From: JAJFUV01 sp964561215
GTDB lineage: Bacteria; Acidobacteriota; Terriglobia; Bryobacterales; Bryobacteraceae
Assembly (NCBI GenBank): GCA_964561215.1
Contig: CAZLOS010000013.1
Coordinates: 1-64,000, forward strand
Length of the DNA: 64,000 nucleotides
Direction: 5' to 3'
The notes under the pieces were generated by a model that was not told the origin of the DNA, made no database searches, and saw nothing but the letters and a program-made list of their open reading frames with translations. Shown here in pieces: positions 44,638 through 53,873 of the stretch (positions within the stretch are counted from its first letter, which is position 1; each line of letters opens with the position of its first letter). The position numbers and the translations under genes were made by a program.

Positions 44638-46599
44638 TCAGTAGTTCGGCTTGGGGCGTTCGTACGGCTTCTTGAGGTACTTGGCGGCCTCTTCCTGCGC
44701 GCCTTGCGTGTTGTCCTTGGTCCGGACGGCCTGCTGGTAAGAGTTGACCGCGCGTTCGCGCTGGCCGGTGACGTCGAAGATCTTGCCCAGGCTGATGTGC
44801 GACCAGACCTCGATCCACTTGGGGTCCAGGTCGCCGTTAAGCGCCTCGCGGAACTCGTTGGCCGCCGACTGGTAGTTGCTCTGGAGGAAGAACACCTCGG
44901 CGATGCGGTAGTGGGCCATTGAACTGCCGCGGTTGACTTCGAGCGCCTTCTGGTATTCCTTGAGCGCATCGCCGAACTCGCCGACTTCCGTGAACTGTTC
45001 GCCGCGCCGGATGGCCACGGCCACGCGGATCCTGTTGCTGAAACGCAGCACGCGGTTGTTGGGATCCAGGATCACTTTCTTCGGCTTGCCGAAGGATTCG
45101 ACGGAGAACTCCGACGAGGTCCCCACCACCTCGACGCGCTTGTCTTCCGGATTGCCTTCGGTCTCAATCTTCAACTCCACCGGCATGCGGAAGGTATCCA
45201 GGTCCTGGCTGATCTTGCCCATGGCCCGGAATCCTTTCTGCGTGCGGAAGACGGTGTATTCGAGCTTGAATTCGGGCGCGCCGCTGGACTCGATCCACTG
45301 GATGAAGAACGACCGCAGATCCTGCCCCGCGACCGCCTCGGCCGCCTTCTGGAAATCCGACGTGGTGACACTCTTCCAGGCGTACTGCTCCGCCAGTGTG
45401 CGGAGGACCCTGGGAAACTTGTCCTCGCCCACAACGTAACGCAGCATGTTGACTACAGCCGCGCCCTTGCTGGCCGTCAACGCCCAGAATTCCGGCGAAT
45501 AATCTTCCATGCGGCCGGCCTGTATGATTGGCGGATTCTCCACCGTGAGCGCCTCGGTGTAAGTGTCCCGGATTTCGGTTTCGAGCGCGGCCGCGCCGGC
45601 AGTGTGCTCGATGTACAGGATCTCCGAGTAGCGGGCCAGGCCGTTCGAAATCCAGATGTGGTTGCGCGTCTCCGGAGAGACCAGCGTCCCCCACCACTGG
45701 CGCGCCACCTGGTTGGAGATCAGTCGCACGTTGGGCCGCGTGCCGATGCTCTTCGACGAAAGGAACAGGATGCCTGGAGCCGAGTAGCCGTTCGGTGCGT
45801 CGCCGTCGGTCTCCACGATGGTCAGGTCACGCTGCGGGGGCAGGCCGTAAACGCTCGTGAGGAAGGCCATCACTTTGCCGGTCTCGCCGCCGTACGGCGT
45901 CGCCATGGACCGGTTCGCGCCCCGGAAGTACAGCAGGCTGGTGGCCCCTTGCGAGGAGACGCGCGCCGCGTCGCCCTGCACCAGGGCGATGCTGCCCGGG
46001 AACGAAGGCTGGCTGAAACGGAACGTGTGGGCGATCTTCCCCGCCTCGCCGGCCGTCGTTGTTTCGATGCCGCTCGCGATCACCTTGTACTGGCTGGGCG
46101 CGATGATGGCGCACTCCGCCTGGTAGCGGTCGGTCGTGTACCCGTTGATGGGGAACCAGCGCGCCGAGTAAAGCAGGTACGCGTAATCGCTCTGGATGTT
46201 GGCGAACTTGATGCCGTAGACCGGCGACTCCTCGCGGCCCGCGAAGCGGCCCTCATAAGTAAAGGTCAGCTTCGCCGGGGCGCTCTTGGCGAGCGGTTCC
46301 GGCAGGTTCACGCGCACGGTGAAATCCTGGGTGTTTCGCGAGAACTGCACGTCGCGGCCCTTGCCGTCGACGACCTTCGAAACGGTGAGCGCGTTGTTCA
46401 GTTCGAAGACCGGCGCCGTGACGTTGTCTTCCAGCGGCGCAAAGCGCACTTCCGCCGTGGCGGCGAGCGACTGAGTGCGCGGGCTGATCTCGGCGCGGAT
46501 CAGGTAGCTTTCGACATCGATGCGCGGGCGGCGTTCCTGCGCGCTCGCGCCCGCCGCTATCAGCAATGCGGCCAATGTGACGATGAGATTCCGGGCCAT
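44638..46599 (-). CDS. M1 aminopeptidase-like protein without catalytic residues, with C-terminal TPR region
   Basis: 653 residues with a signal peptide (cut near ASAQE). The N-terminal beta domain and central domain follow the M1 peptidase layout. Where active enzymes have HExxHxWWG, this protein has NQVARQWWG (296-304), and the downstream NEGFA-type Glu is replaced in WISNGLARYSE. Zinc binding and catalysis should both be lost. Residues about 545-640 form two or three TPR-like repeats. The gene abuts lpxB with no spacer. A binding, chaperone or scaffold role in the periplasm is possible. Confidence 0.8.
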   Translation of the reverse strand: MARNLIVTLAALLIAAGASAQERRPRIDVESYLIRAEISPRTQSLAATAEVRFAPLEDNVTAPVFELNNALTVSKVVDGKGRDVQFSRNTQDFTVRVNLPEPLAKSAPAKLTFTYEGRFAGREESPVYGIKFANIQSDYAYLLYSARWFPINGYTTDRYQAECAIIAPSQYKVIASGIETTTAGEAGKIAHTFRFSQPSFPGSIALVQGDAARVSSQGATSLLYFRGANRSMATPYGGETGKVMAFLTSVYGLPPQRDLTIVETDGDAPNGYSAPGILFLSSKSIGTRPNVRLISNQVARQWWGTLVSPETRNHIWISNGLARYSEILYIEHTAGAAALETEIRDTYTEALTVENPPIIQAGRMEDYSPEFWALTASKGAAVVNMLRYVVGEDKFPRVLRTLAEQYAWKSVTTSDFQKAAEAVAGQDLRSFFIQWIESSGAPEFKLEYTVFRTQKGFRAMGKISQDLDTFRMPVELKIETEGNPEDKRVEVVGTSSEFSVESFGKPKKVILDPNNRVLRFSNRIRVAVAIRRGEQFTEVGEFGDALKEYQKALEVNRGSSMAHYRIAEVFFLQSNYQSAANEFREALNGDLDPKWIEVWSHISLGKIFDVTGQRERAVNSYQQAVRTKDNTQGAQEEAAKYLKKPYERPKPNY

Positions 46600-47748
46600 C
46601 TACGATTTCCTCTTCAACGTGTCCAGCACAATGGCGGCTGCCAGCGACATGGGGTCTTGTTCGCGCCACAACCGGGCAGCCACCCGCTCGAGGTCGAGGC
46701 GCATCTGGTCGCGCCGGCGGTGGTCGTCGAGCAGTCTCAACGCCTCGCCCGCCAGGCGCTCTCCTGTCATTTCATTCTGCATCAATTCAGGCACCACCGC
46801 ATTTTCCGCGATCAGGTTCACCATCGAAAGATGCGGCACGTCCACCAGGTGTCTGCCAAAAGTCCAGCTCCAGCCGCTCACGCGGTAGAAAGTCACCATC
46901 GGAGCGCCCAGCAAGGCGGCCTCGACCGTGACGGTGCCGCTGGCGACCAGCAACACATCCGAGCTTGCGGCCAGATCCCAGGTCTCGCCCTCAACTATTT
47001 GGATGGGGCTTCCCGCGAGAGGTCGCTCAAAAACACCGCGGCCGAACTTCGCCTCGAACCCCAACGGGGTCCCCAACACGAAATTCGCCTGCCGGTCCGC
47101 GCCGATCCGCTCCACTGCGTCGCGCAACGGCGCCAGGTGCCGCGCGATCTCTCCCGGCCGGCTCCCCGGCAACACCCCAATTAGAGGACGTCCCTCCGTC
47201 AGATTGTGTTTCTGGAAAAACTCCGCGCGGCTCACGCGGGCCTTGACCAGGCGTGTGAGCGGGTGGCCGATGTAGTCGGCCTGGATGCCGTTGCGGCGGA
47301 AGAACTCTTCTTCGAACGGGAAAATGCACAGCAGCCGGTCGATCAGCTTGCGCATGGCGGGCAGGCGTCCCTTGCGCCAGGCCCACACCTGGGGCGCCAC
47401 CAGGTATACCACGGGGATGCCCAGCCGTTTCAGCCTCCGCGCCACGCGCAGGTTGAAATCCGGGCTATCTGTGAGGATTGCCAGTTGCGGGCGCTCGCGT
47501 TCAGCCGCGTCGCACAGCTTGCGGAACTCTTTGTAAATCCGCGGGATGTGGGTGACCACCTCGAACAAACCCACGATGCTGAGGCTGGAAGCGTCCACCA
47601 CCGGCCGCACGCCCAATTGCTGCATCCGGGGGCCTGCGCAGCCGAAGAACTCGGCCGCCGGCAGACGCTCGCGCAATGCTTCCACCAGCCCGCTGGCGTA
47701 AAGATCGCCCGAAGATTCGCCCGCCGACACCAGGATCTTGAGGTCCAC
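46600..47748 (-). CDS. lpxB: Lipid-A-disaccharide synthase
   Basis: 382 residues, the usual length. The family start (ILVSAGESSGDLYASGL), the SPDFNLRVARRLK segment, VAPQVWAWRKGR and GTVTVEAAL are all present. LpxB joins UDP-diacylglucosamine and lipid X at the inner membrane, a committed step of lipid A synthesis, so the organism makes a lipid-A-type outer membrane. It ends right at the start codon of the M1-like gene. Confidence 0.97.
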   Translation of the reverse strand: MDLKILVSAGESSGDLYASGLVEALRERLPAAEFFGCAGPRMQQLGVRPVVDASSLSIVGLFEVVTHIPRIYKEFRKLCDAAERERPQLAILTDSPDFNLRVARRLKRLGIPVVYLVAPQVWAWRKGRLPAMRKLIDRLLCIFPFEEEFFRRNGIQADYIGHPLTRLVKARVSRAEFFQKHNLTEGRPLIGVLPGSRPGEIARHLAPLRDAVERIGADRQANFVLGTPLGFEAKFGRGVFERPLAGSPIQIVEGETWDLAASSDVLLVASGTVTVEAALLGAPMVTFYRVSGWSWTFGRHLVDVPHLSMVNLIAENAVVPELMQNEMTGERLAGEALRLLDDHRRRDQMRLDLERVAARLWREQDPMSLAAAIVLDTLKRKS

Positions 47749-47800
47749 TAACGGCTAGTCTACCAACTGACATGGCGGATACGGGCGGAAAATGCTTTCG

Positions 47801-48322
47801 CTACCGGGCCAGCAGCGTGTACGCGAGCCCCGCCAGTGCCGCGCCGCCGATTACCCAGAGCGTGTCCAGGCGCGTGAGGACCAGGACGGCGAAACCTGCC
47901 ACTGCAATCGCCATGTGCGCCGGGGTGCGCGTAGCGTCCCCCGCGAGCCCCGAGATGATGGAGATAATCAAGCCCGACGCGGCCACCGTGGCGGCCTGTA
48001 TGGCGCTTTTGACGCGCGGTTTATCCGCTCGCGCGCCGAGGTAGCGCAGCATGGGGATGATCAGGAACGCCGGTGTGATCAGCGCCAGAGTGGCCGCGCA
48101 CGCCCCCGGCACGCCGCCCACGAAGTACCCCACGCTCACGATCCACAGACCGATGGGTCCCGGCCCGATGCGCCCCGTGGCGACCGCGGTGTTGAGCTGA
48201 TGGTCCGTCAGTACCTTGTGGTTGACCACCAGGTCGGCGCGCACCATGGGCAGCGGTGCCAATCCGCTGAAGGACGTCATGGTGGCCTTCAACAACAGCA
48301 GGTAGAGAAGCACCAGGCTCAT
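47801..48322 (-). CDS. Chromate transporter, second half (short-chain ChrA type)
   Basis: 173 residues with five or six hydrophobic segments. The SFSGLAPLPMVRADLV and GRIGPGPIGLW segments are the chromate transporter domain. The start codon overlaps the stop of the gene upstream (ATGA), so the two halves form a short-chain CHR pair that works as a heterodimer. Chromate or related oxyanion transport is the family role; the natural substrate is unknown. Confidence 0.85.
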   Translation of the reverse strand: MSLVLLYLLLLKATMTSFSGLAPLPMVRADLVVNHKVLTDHQLNTAVATGRIGPGPIGLWIVSVGYFVGGVPGACAATLALITPAFLIIPMLRYLGARADKPRVKSAIQAATVAASGLIISIISGLAGDATRTPAHMAIAVAGFAVLVLTRLDTLWVIGGAALAGLAYTLLAR

Positions 48323-48879
48323 GCCGCCTCCGGCGTGCGCCAGAATGCGCCCACCAGCGCGGCCAGCGCCAGGATCTCGATAGGCGTGCGCCCTGCAAAC
48401 ATCGCCAGCGCGGTGGATGCCGCCACCAGCACGAGCGTGCGCAGCGTCGTGCCGCGTTTGATATACGGGCGCACCAGTTGCCAGGCGCCCGCCGCCATCA
48501 TCCCGACGGCCGAAGCGATGATGCCGTCGATGGCGCCCATAGCGAGCGGGTAGTGCTGCATCACGCCGTACTCATAGGTGAGCCAAACCACCAGCGCCGC
48601 GCTCGGTAATGTGCTCGCGAGCACGGCCAGGATCGCGCCCCACCAGCCCGCCACTTGCCACGCCGCGCCCGCGCAGAACGCCAGCAGGTTCGTGCCCGGC
48701 GTGATGCGCGCCAGGCTGTAGACAAGCCCGTACTGTTCCCGCGTGATCCAGCCACGCCGCTCCAGCAGCTCCCGCTGCAGCGCCGCCATGGTCGGGTCGC
48801 CGCCGCCGAACGTGAGGTTGCAGATGCGCAGGTACAGCGCGCTCACCGTCGCCAGGCCTACTCGCTTCGGCATGTTCAA
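48319..48879 (-). CDS. Chromate transporter, first half (short-chain ChrA type)
   Basis: 186 residues with a CHR domain: LTFGGGDPTMAALQRELLERRGWI followed by ARITPGTNLLAFCAGAAW, then hydrophobic helices. It begins directly after the truA stop and its end overlaps the second half, forming a tight truA-chr-chr run on the minus strand. Confidence 0.87.
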   Translation of the reverse strand: MNMPKRVGLATVSALYLRICNLTFGGGDPTMAALQRELLERRGWITREQYGLVYSLARITPGTNLLAFCAGAAWQVAGWWGAILAVLASTLPSAALVVWLTYEYGVMQHYPLAMGAIDGIIASAVGMMAAGAWQLVRPYIKRGTTLRTLVLVAASTALAMFAGRTPIEILALAALVGAFWRTPEAA

Positions 48880-49626
48880 TCAGTATTCCACGCATACCAG
48901 AAACAGGCCACGCGCGGGCGCCGTGGGTCCGGCCTTGACCGTAACACCGGGTTCGAGGAACGCGCGGATCCCCTCGGCGTCCAGGTTTCCCTTTCCCGCT
49001 TCCAGCAGGGTGCCCACCAGATTGCGCACCATGTGCTTCAGGAAACCGCTGCCCCGCACGCGATAGATCAGGCGATCGCCCTCCGCCCAGGCTCGCGAAT
49101 CGAAGACGGTGCGCACCTTGCTCCCGCCCAGGGCGTCCTTGTCGTCGGAGGCGGCGAAGGCCGTGAAGTCGTGCTCTCCCGCGAAGACGCCCGCGCAGCT
49201 CATGAACGCTTCCACGTCCATTGGATAGGGATAGTGGTGCACGTACAACCGTTCGAACGGCGGGCAGACTTCCGCGCGCCAGATGCGGTACTCGTACGTT
49301 TTCGCGCAGGCGTCGTGGCGCGGGTGAAACTCCGGTGCCGCTTCCTCCACCGCGATGATCCGTATGGCGGGGGGCAGCAGGCGGTTCATGGCCTTGCGCA
49401 GGTTGTAGAGCGGGATGGGATTGTCGATGGTGAACGCCGCGGTCTGCGCCAGCGCGTGGACGCCCGCGTCGGTGCGCCCGGAGCCCGCCACGTCCACGTG
49501 CTTCTCCTCGATTTCGGAAATCACCGCTTGCACGATGCCCTGAATGGTCTCCAGGCCGGGCTGCACCTGCCAGCCGTGGAAGCCGGTCCCGTCGTAGGAG
49601 AGCGTGATCTTGATGCGCCGCGCCAC
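48880..49626 (-). CDS. truA: tRNA pseudouridine(38-40) synthase TruA
   Basis: 248 residues from the GTG at 49626 (VARRIKITLSYDGTGFHGW); the longer frame to 50265 runs antisense to the permease reading and is rejected. The catalytic Asp lies in GSGRTDAGVHA. RGSGFLKHMVRNLVGTLLEAG near the C-terminus is also diagnostic. TruA modifies the anticodon stem of several tRNAs. The gene starts 8 bp after the permease and stops at the chromate transporter start. Confidence 0.95.
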   Translation of the reverse strand: MARRIKITLSYDGTGFHGWQVQPGLETIQGIVQAVISEIEEKHVDVAGSGRTDAGVHALAQTAAFTIDNPIPLYNLRKAMNRLLPPAIRIIAVEEAAPEFHPRHDACAKTYEYRIWRAEVCPPFERLYVHHYPYPMDVEAFMSCAGVFAGEHDFTAFAASDDKDALGGSKVRTVFDSRAWAEGDRLIYRVRGSGFLKHMVRNLVGTLLEAGKGNLDAEGIRAFLEPGVTVKAGPTAPARGLFLVCVEY

Positions 49627-49634
49627 GGGATTCG

Positions 49635-51038
49635 CTACCGCGCGCCGTGCTTCGCCTGCCTCGGCCGAATATAGTACTGGTAGGCAAGCGCGCCGGTGGC
49701 CAGGGTCAGGATCGCCGCCAGCGACACCTTCGGCTCCAGCATCATGCCGTAGATGGTCATCCAGACGCCCAGCAGCACGAATGCCGCCGGCAGCAACGGG
49801 AACAGGAAGCTGACCACGGGGAGTTTCTGCCAGTCCGCGCGGCGCCGGAACACGAACAGAGACGCCACCGAAAGCACTGCCGTGGTGTTGAGCGTGAATC
49901 CGATGTAGACCACCAGGGCGGGGAACGGCGTCAGCGTCATCAGGATGGTGCAGACGCCCTGGCACAGGATGGCCGCCACCGGTGTGTGCCACCGCGGGTC
50001 CACCTTCGCCGCGATGGGGAAGAACGCGCCGTTCTTGGCCATGGCGTAGTAGACGCGCGGGCCGATGGTCACCATGGCGCTCACCGTCGACACAAGCGCC
50101 AGCGCCATCAGCGCGCTGAACAGGCCCGCCACGCCCGCGCCGAACAGCTTCGACGCCGCCACCGCGCCCACCGCGATCACGCCTTTCATCTCTTCGAGCG
50201 GCGCGGCGTAAATGAACATCAGGTTCAAACCCACGTAGAGCGTGGCCACCAGCGCCGTTCCGCACGCCAGCGCGAGGGGCAGCGTGCGCTCGGGTTTCTT
50301 CAGTTCCTCAGCCACGTACGTTGCCGCGTTCCACCCGCTGTAGCTCACGTAAATCCAGAACAGGCTGATGGCGAACTGCGCCACGAGCGGCGTCGCCGAG
50401 GTGCGCACGGCCGGCATGGAGAAGTGCTCCACGTCGCCCGCGCCGAACAAAAAGCCCGCCACGATGAAGCCGATGATGACCGTCACCTTCAGCGAGGTGA
50501 GCACGTTCTGCACCCGCGCCGCGCGGCGCACGCCGAAGCAGTTCAGGATGGTGAACACCGCCACCAGCAGCGACGCGGCGATCTGCGCACCGCCCAGCTT
50601 CACCGTGAACGCGCCGGAGCCAAGCGTGTACGGCGCGTTCTCCTGCTTCAGCATCGGGAAGAAGTGGCCCAGGTAATCGGAGAACGCCAGCGCCGCCGCC
50701 GCGATAGGCGCCGAGAAGCCGGCGAAGAACGAGACCCATCCACTGACGAAGCCCCAGGTGGGCCCGTAGGCGCGGGTCATATAAACATATTCGCCGCCGG
50801 AACTCGGGAAGTTGACGCCCAGTTCGGAGTAACAGAACGCGCCGGCCAGTGCGAACGCCGCGCCGACCACCCAAATGCCGAGGACGAGCTTGGGATCGCC
50901 GAGTTGCCCGGCGAGGAAGCCGCTGGTGGTGAAGATGCCCGTGCCCACCATGTTGGAGACGACCAGCGCCGTAGCGCTGCCGATACCGAGCTGGCGAAGC
51001 AGTTCGGCGGAACCTGTAGCGGTGGATGGTTTCGGCAC
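49635..51038 (-). CDS. APC-family amino acid permease
   Basis: 467 residues and about twelve membrane helices. The first helix carries the unwound substrate-binding motif GTGIFTTSG after VSNMV, and YSELGVNFPSSGGEYVY is the second family signature. It resembles the LAT/AdiC branch of amino acid exchangers. The substrate cannot be determined. It is the first gene of the run with truA and the chromate transporter; the 202 bp upstream (51039-51240) contain nothing I recognise. Confidence 0.9.
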   Translation of the reverse strand: MPKPSTATGSAELLRQLGIGSATALVVSNMVGTGIFTTSGFLAGQLGDPKLVLGIWVVGAAFALAGAFCYSELGVNFPSSGGEYVYMTRAYGPTWGFVSGWVSFFAGFSAPIAAAALAFSDYLGHFFPMLKQENAPYTLGSGAFTVKLGGAQIAASLLVAVFTILNCFGVRRAARVQNVLTSLKVTVIIGFIVAGFLFGAGDVEHFSMPAVRTSATPLVAQFAISLFWIYVSYSGWNAATYVAEELKKPERTLPLALACGTALVATLYVGLNLMFIYAAPLEEMKGVIAVGAVAASKLFGAGVAGLFSALMALALVSTVSAMVTIGPRVYYAMAKNGAFFPIAAKVDPRWHTPVAAILCQGVCTILMTLTPFPALVVYIGFTLNTTAVLSVASLFVFRRRADWQKLPVVSFLFPLLPAAFVLLGVWMTIYGMMLEPKVSLAAILTLATGALAYQYYIRPRQAKHGAR

Positions 51039-51240
51039 TGTGCTTATTCTACAGCCTTGAAACCGTGGACGGATGGGGCTCTCGGCATCCCGGCACTAGT
51101 GCTTGGGCCGACTGTATGAGCGCCCTCCTTCCAATCGTGGTGAAGTTCGCGCAGTCCACAAGCTTAGCTGGACACAGCCGATGATTTGATAGATGTGTCT
51201 GCTTCTGCAACTCGCAACCTGGAACTGATGGCTTCGGTCT

Positions 51241-52728
51241 TCATACGCCTAAAACGAGTTGCCGTGAATCCCGAGAATAGAGTGGCCGACCGAGTTCCGA
51301 CGCCAGCCGCTCAATTGACAACTGGCCTAGAAGAGAAACTGTAATAGGACGTTTTGCATCCCAAAAGATGAAAGCCCGGAAAAAGTCCTGAGCCGTTTCA
51401 GAGTTCAAAATCTCCGCAATCGCCATAGCCTCGTCTTGCGAGTCACACGGCAAGAAGTAGACGGTGTCGTCAAACATCGTGGGCTGGCCCCTCATCGGCC
51501 CAACGACCCTGAACGTCAGCCGCTTGTAAAAACCAGAGATTGCAACCTTCCACGGCGCAAAGGAGTAATCGCCGACACCAAACACGGAGAATGGCGGCCG
51601 GTCCACGTATATGACGCTGCCACGAGCATCAAGATGCTTACGGTGGCTCTGGAGGTATGCCCAAGTTTTCGGTGCTTTCCGCTCGATTGTGGCCGTGTCG
51701 TCTCCGATCCGTCGTTGCGGGACCAACATATATCGAGCTGCGGCATCTACCGTTCCACCCGCGAGATCGGAGCTCTTAAGCATCGGGAATAGGAATGTAT
51801 TCTCAAGGTCTACAGCTTCATTTAAACCATTCTTTAGTTGATCGCCTTCCAGTCTGAACTCCATCACCTTTGAGCAGTCGTGCTTAATGCCAGAGCGCCA
51901 CTTGTACGCACTGATGCCGCGGAGATGTTTCCACCTCTCATAGGCGTCGACATCCGCTAGAAGCTCTCCATCTCTGTGACCGATCACGTGTTCGACCTCA
52001 TTCACAAAGCCGGGGACTACACGGCAATCGCGACCGTTCGATTGAGGGGAGAACGGGCAAATCAGGAAGCACGCCTCGACTGCTGCGTTGAAATGCTTTT
52101 GAGCGTCAATCATCAACAGCCGAGCATCGCCAACGTGAAAGCGTTTCTTCCAAGCAAATTGAAGAACCTTTCTTGCTACGGCAGTCTTGCAGAGCACTGC
52201 AATTGTGGCGACCCGGCCCTCCAATCGCTCAGCTAAACGAAGAAGCATGTACTCCGATATGTCGAAGTTGCTCTTGCCTGTGATGGCGTCAAGGCCATTA
52301 TGATTGTTGAAGTTCCGCTTTTCGGGTACGTTCTTGCTGCCGAGCTGTCCTAGGGCCGAGTTGGTCACCCACGGCGGATTGCCGATCACCAGCAATGGAT
52401 CAGGAAGCTCGGACATTATCGCATCCCAATCCAATTCGAAGAAGTTGCCCTTGTCAATCCGGACTCTACCCGTAGTGGGCTTAATCCTGCGAATAGCTTC
52501 TTCTGCATAGTGGGGATTGATTTCAATCCCCACTGCTTTCTCTACATCTGGAAACGTCTTGAGAGCCGCCTTCAAGAACGCGCCAACACCGCACGTCGGC
52601 TCTAGCACCGACGCCGGGGCGATGTGTAGTCCAGTAAGGACTCGACAGCAGGCGTCGGCTAGCTCCGGTGGCGTCTGGTAATCCCCGAACTCCATCTTGC
52701 GGCGGGATTCAGGCACGGCTGCTATCAT
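51241..52728 (-). CDS. N6-adenine DNA methyltransferase of a restriction-modification system
   Basis: 495 residues from the ATG at 52728, which overlaps the nuclease stop (ATGA). Motif I is EPTCGVGAFL (43-52), and NPPW at 117-120 is motif IV of N6-adenine methyltransferases. The remaining two thirds resemble the target-recognition part of TaqI/Eco57I-like enzymes. It protects DNA from the partner nuclease. The coding sequence is visibly less GC-rich than its neighbours, suggesting horizontal arrival. Confidence 0.88.
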   Translation of the reverse strand: MIAAVPESRRKMEFGDYQTPPELADACCRVLTGLHIAPASVLEPTCGVGAFLKAALKTFPDVEKAVGIEINPHYAEEAIRRIKPTTGRVRIDKGNFFELDWDAIMSELPDPLLVIGNPPWVTNSALGQLGSKNVPEKRNFNNHNGLDAITGKSNFDISEYMLLRLAERLEGRVATIAVLCKTAVARKVLQFAWKKRFHVGDARLLMIDAQKHFNAAVEACFLICPFSPQSNGRDCRVVPGFVNEVEHVIGHRDGELLADVDAYERWKHLRGISAYKWRSGIKHDCSKVMEFRLEGDQLKNGLNEAVDLENTFLFPMLKSSDLAGGTVDAAARYMLVPQRRIGDDTATIERKAPKTWAYLQSHRKHLDARGSVIYVDRPPFSVFGVGDYSFAPWKVAISGFYKRLTFRVVGPMRGQPTMFDDTVYFLPCDSQDEAMAIAEILNSETAQDFFRAFIFWDAKRPITVSLLGQLSIERLASELGRPLYSRDSRQLVLGV

Positions 52729-53387
52729 CTTATCCGAATGATCCCCTCTACGCTGCCAGCCTTGGCGATGACACGGCCATATTGAAGTCGCCACTGGAGT
52801 GCATTTGAGATCGTCAAATAGCCGATCTCGAGCTCGGCGCCACCGACAAGTTCTCTTGCGATGTTGCGTGCTTCGATGTCGTCTACGGGGAGCATCTTGT
52901 CGCTCAAGAATGCAACGATATCGTCTTCGTTGCCGTCCCTGTCCAAAATCTCTCGCAGACCTTTCGTCATCTGGTAGTCTGCTGTATGTTTCGCTTCCAC
53001 AAAGATCGTGTGATCGATGTTGAGCGTTCCCGTATGATTCGTCGGATCGTCGGTCTTCGTGTAGACGAAGACGATGAGCGAATATCCAAGGCCGAAGATT
53101 TTTTGTCTCGCCGATTTGAATGGACATGAAGATTGCGGTTGGTTTATGCTAGTGACCTTCATGTCCACCCCGAGATCGGGGAAGTCGATGCCGCTGGCCG
53201 AGTTCCCTGCTGTAAAGGCGTACTTCGTGCCCAGGAAGGCTCTGAACTTGTGCTCAAGATACGTTCCAACTGCCTTTCCATCTGTGACGCCGTATAGGGT
53301 CGGCTCGGAATGCGTCGATTCCACGTTGGCGAAGTATTTCGCTTCGCTGCACAGAGTCTTTATTGTGAGGGATGGGAGCTTAGGCAT
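52725..53387 (-). CDS. Type II restriction endonuclease (PD-(D/E)xK-like)
   Basis: 220 residues from the ATG at 53387 (MPKLPSLTIK); an upstream ATG at 53417 is also open. The segment SGIDFPDLGVDMKVTS (about 65-80) fits a PD..DxK nuclease core, with Asp75-Lys77 and possibly Glu45 as active-site residues. The following PQSSCPFKSARQKIFGLGYSL is well ordered and family-like. It is translationally coupled to the methyltransferase, which supports the assignment more than the motif alone. The recognition site is unknown. Confidence 0.78.
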   Translation of the reverse strand: MPKLPSLTIKTLCSEAKYFANVESTHSEPTLYGVTDGKAVGTYLEHKFRAFLGTKYAFTAGNSASGIDFPDLGVDMKVTSINQPQSSCPFKSARQKIFGLGYSLIVFVYTKTDDPTNHTGTLNIDHTIFVEAKHTADYQMTKGLREILDRDGNEDDIVAFLSDKMLPVDDIEARNIARELVGGAELEIGYLTISNALQWRLQYGRVIAKAGSVEGIIRIR

Positions 53388-53873
53388 CGATCTCTCTTTC
53401 GCAGAGGGCCGAAACATCTACTTGCGCTTCTGTTTCGGTCCCGGACGCTCCATAATAGTGTACATCCCTCATATCGGTTGGTTGAGTCTGAAGTTGTTAG
53501 CCCAAATTGGCTGCCGGACCCTCATGATGACTGTTCTCCCCGATGTCGATTGCACTCGCCACGCGAAGCCCGATGCGATGGTTGTCCTCGACTCCATCGG
53601 AGACCGTGCTTGGGCCGCCCGTGACGTTGGTTTCGGATTGGTGATAGCCAAGGGGTAGGACATGAAGGAAGCATAACCGCCAGAAGCCACAAGAACGCAC
53701 TAGTGGGCAAATCCAAGTCGGTGTAACTACCCTGCGTGACGGAGATTGCTTTCGGCGTAGGGGGGACGATTGCAGAGTTGTTCTCCATGCCTCGATAAGG
53801 CGATTTGGACTGAACCCTGTCGCGGTTCTTGTCTCCGTTTCTCGCCAGAGAGGACAGAGCCGGACTTTCCGGC
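53388..53873. other. Gene-free stretch beside the restriction-modification pair
   Basis: About 486 bp with only short overlapping frames on both strands, none with a recognisable domain, a good ribosome binding site or consistent codon use. It is less GC-rich than the sialidase side, like the restriction genes, and may be a remnant of the DNA that brought them in. It should hold their promoter, which I cannot pick out. Confidence 0.5.

Noticed and set aside
49647..51119. 490-codon plus-strand open frame opposite the amino acid permease
   Set aside because: His/Arg/Glu-rich antisense translation; the permease on the other strand is clear.
51241..53127. 628-codon version of the DNA methyltransferase starting at 53127
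   Set aside because: The extra N-terminus is antisense-like and out of frame with the nuclease it overlaps; the ATG at 52728 forms an ATGA junction and starts just before the methyltransferase motifs.
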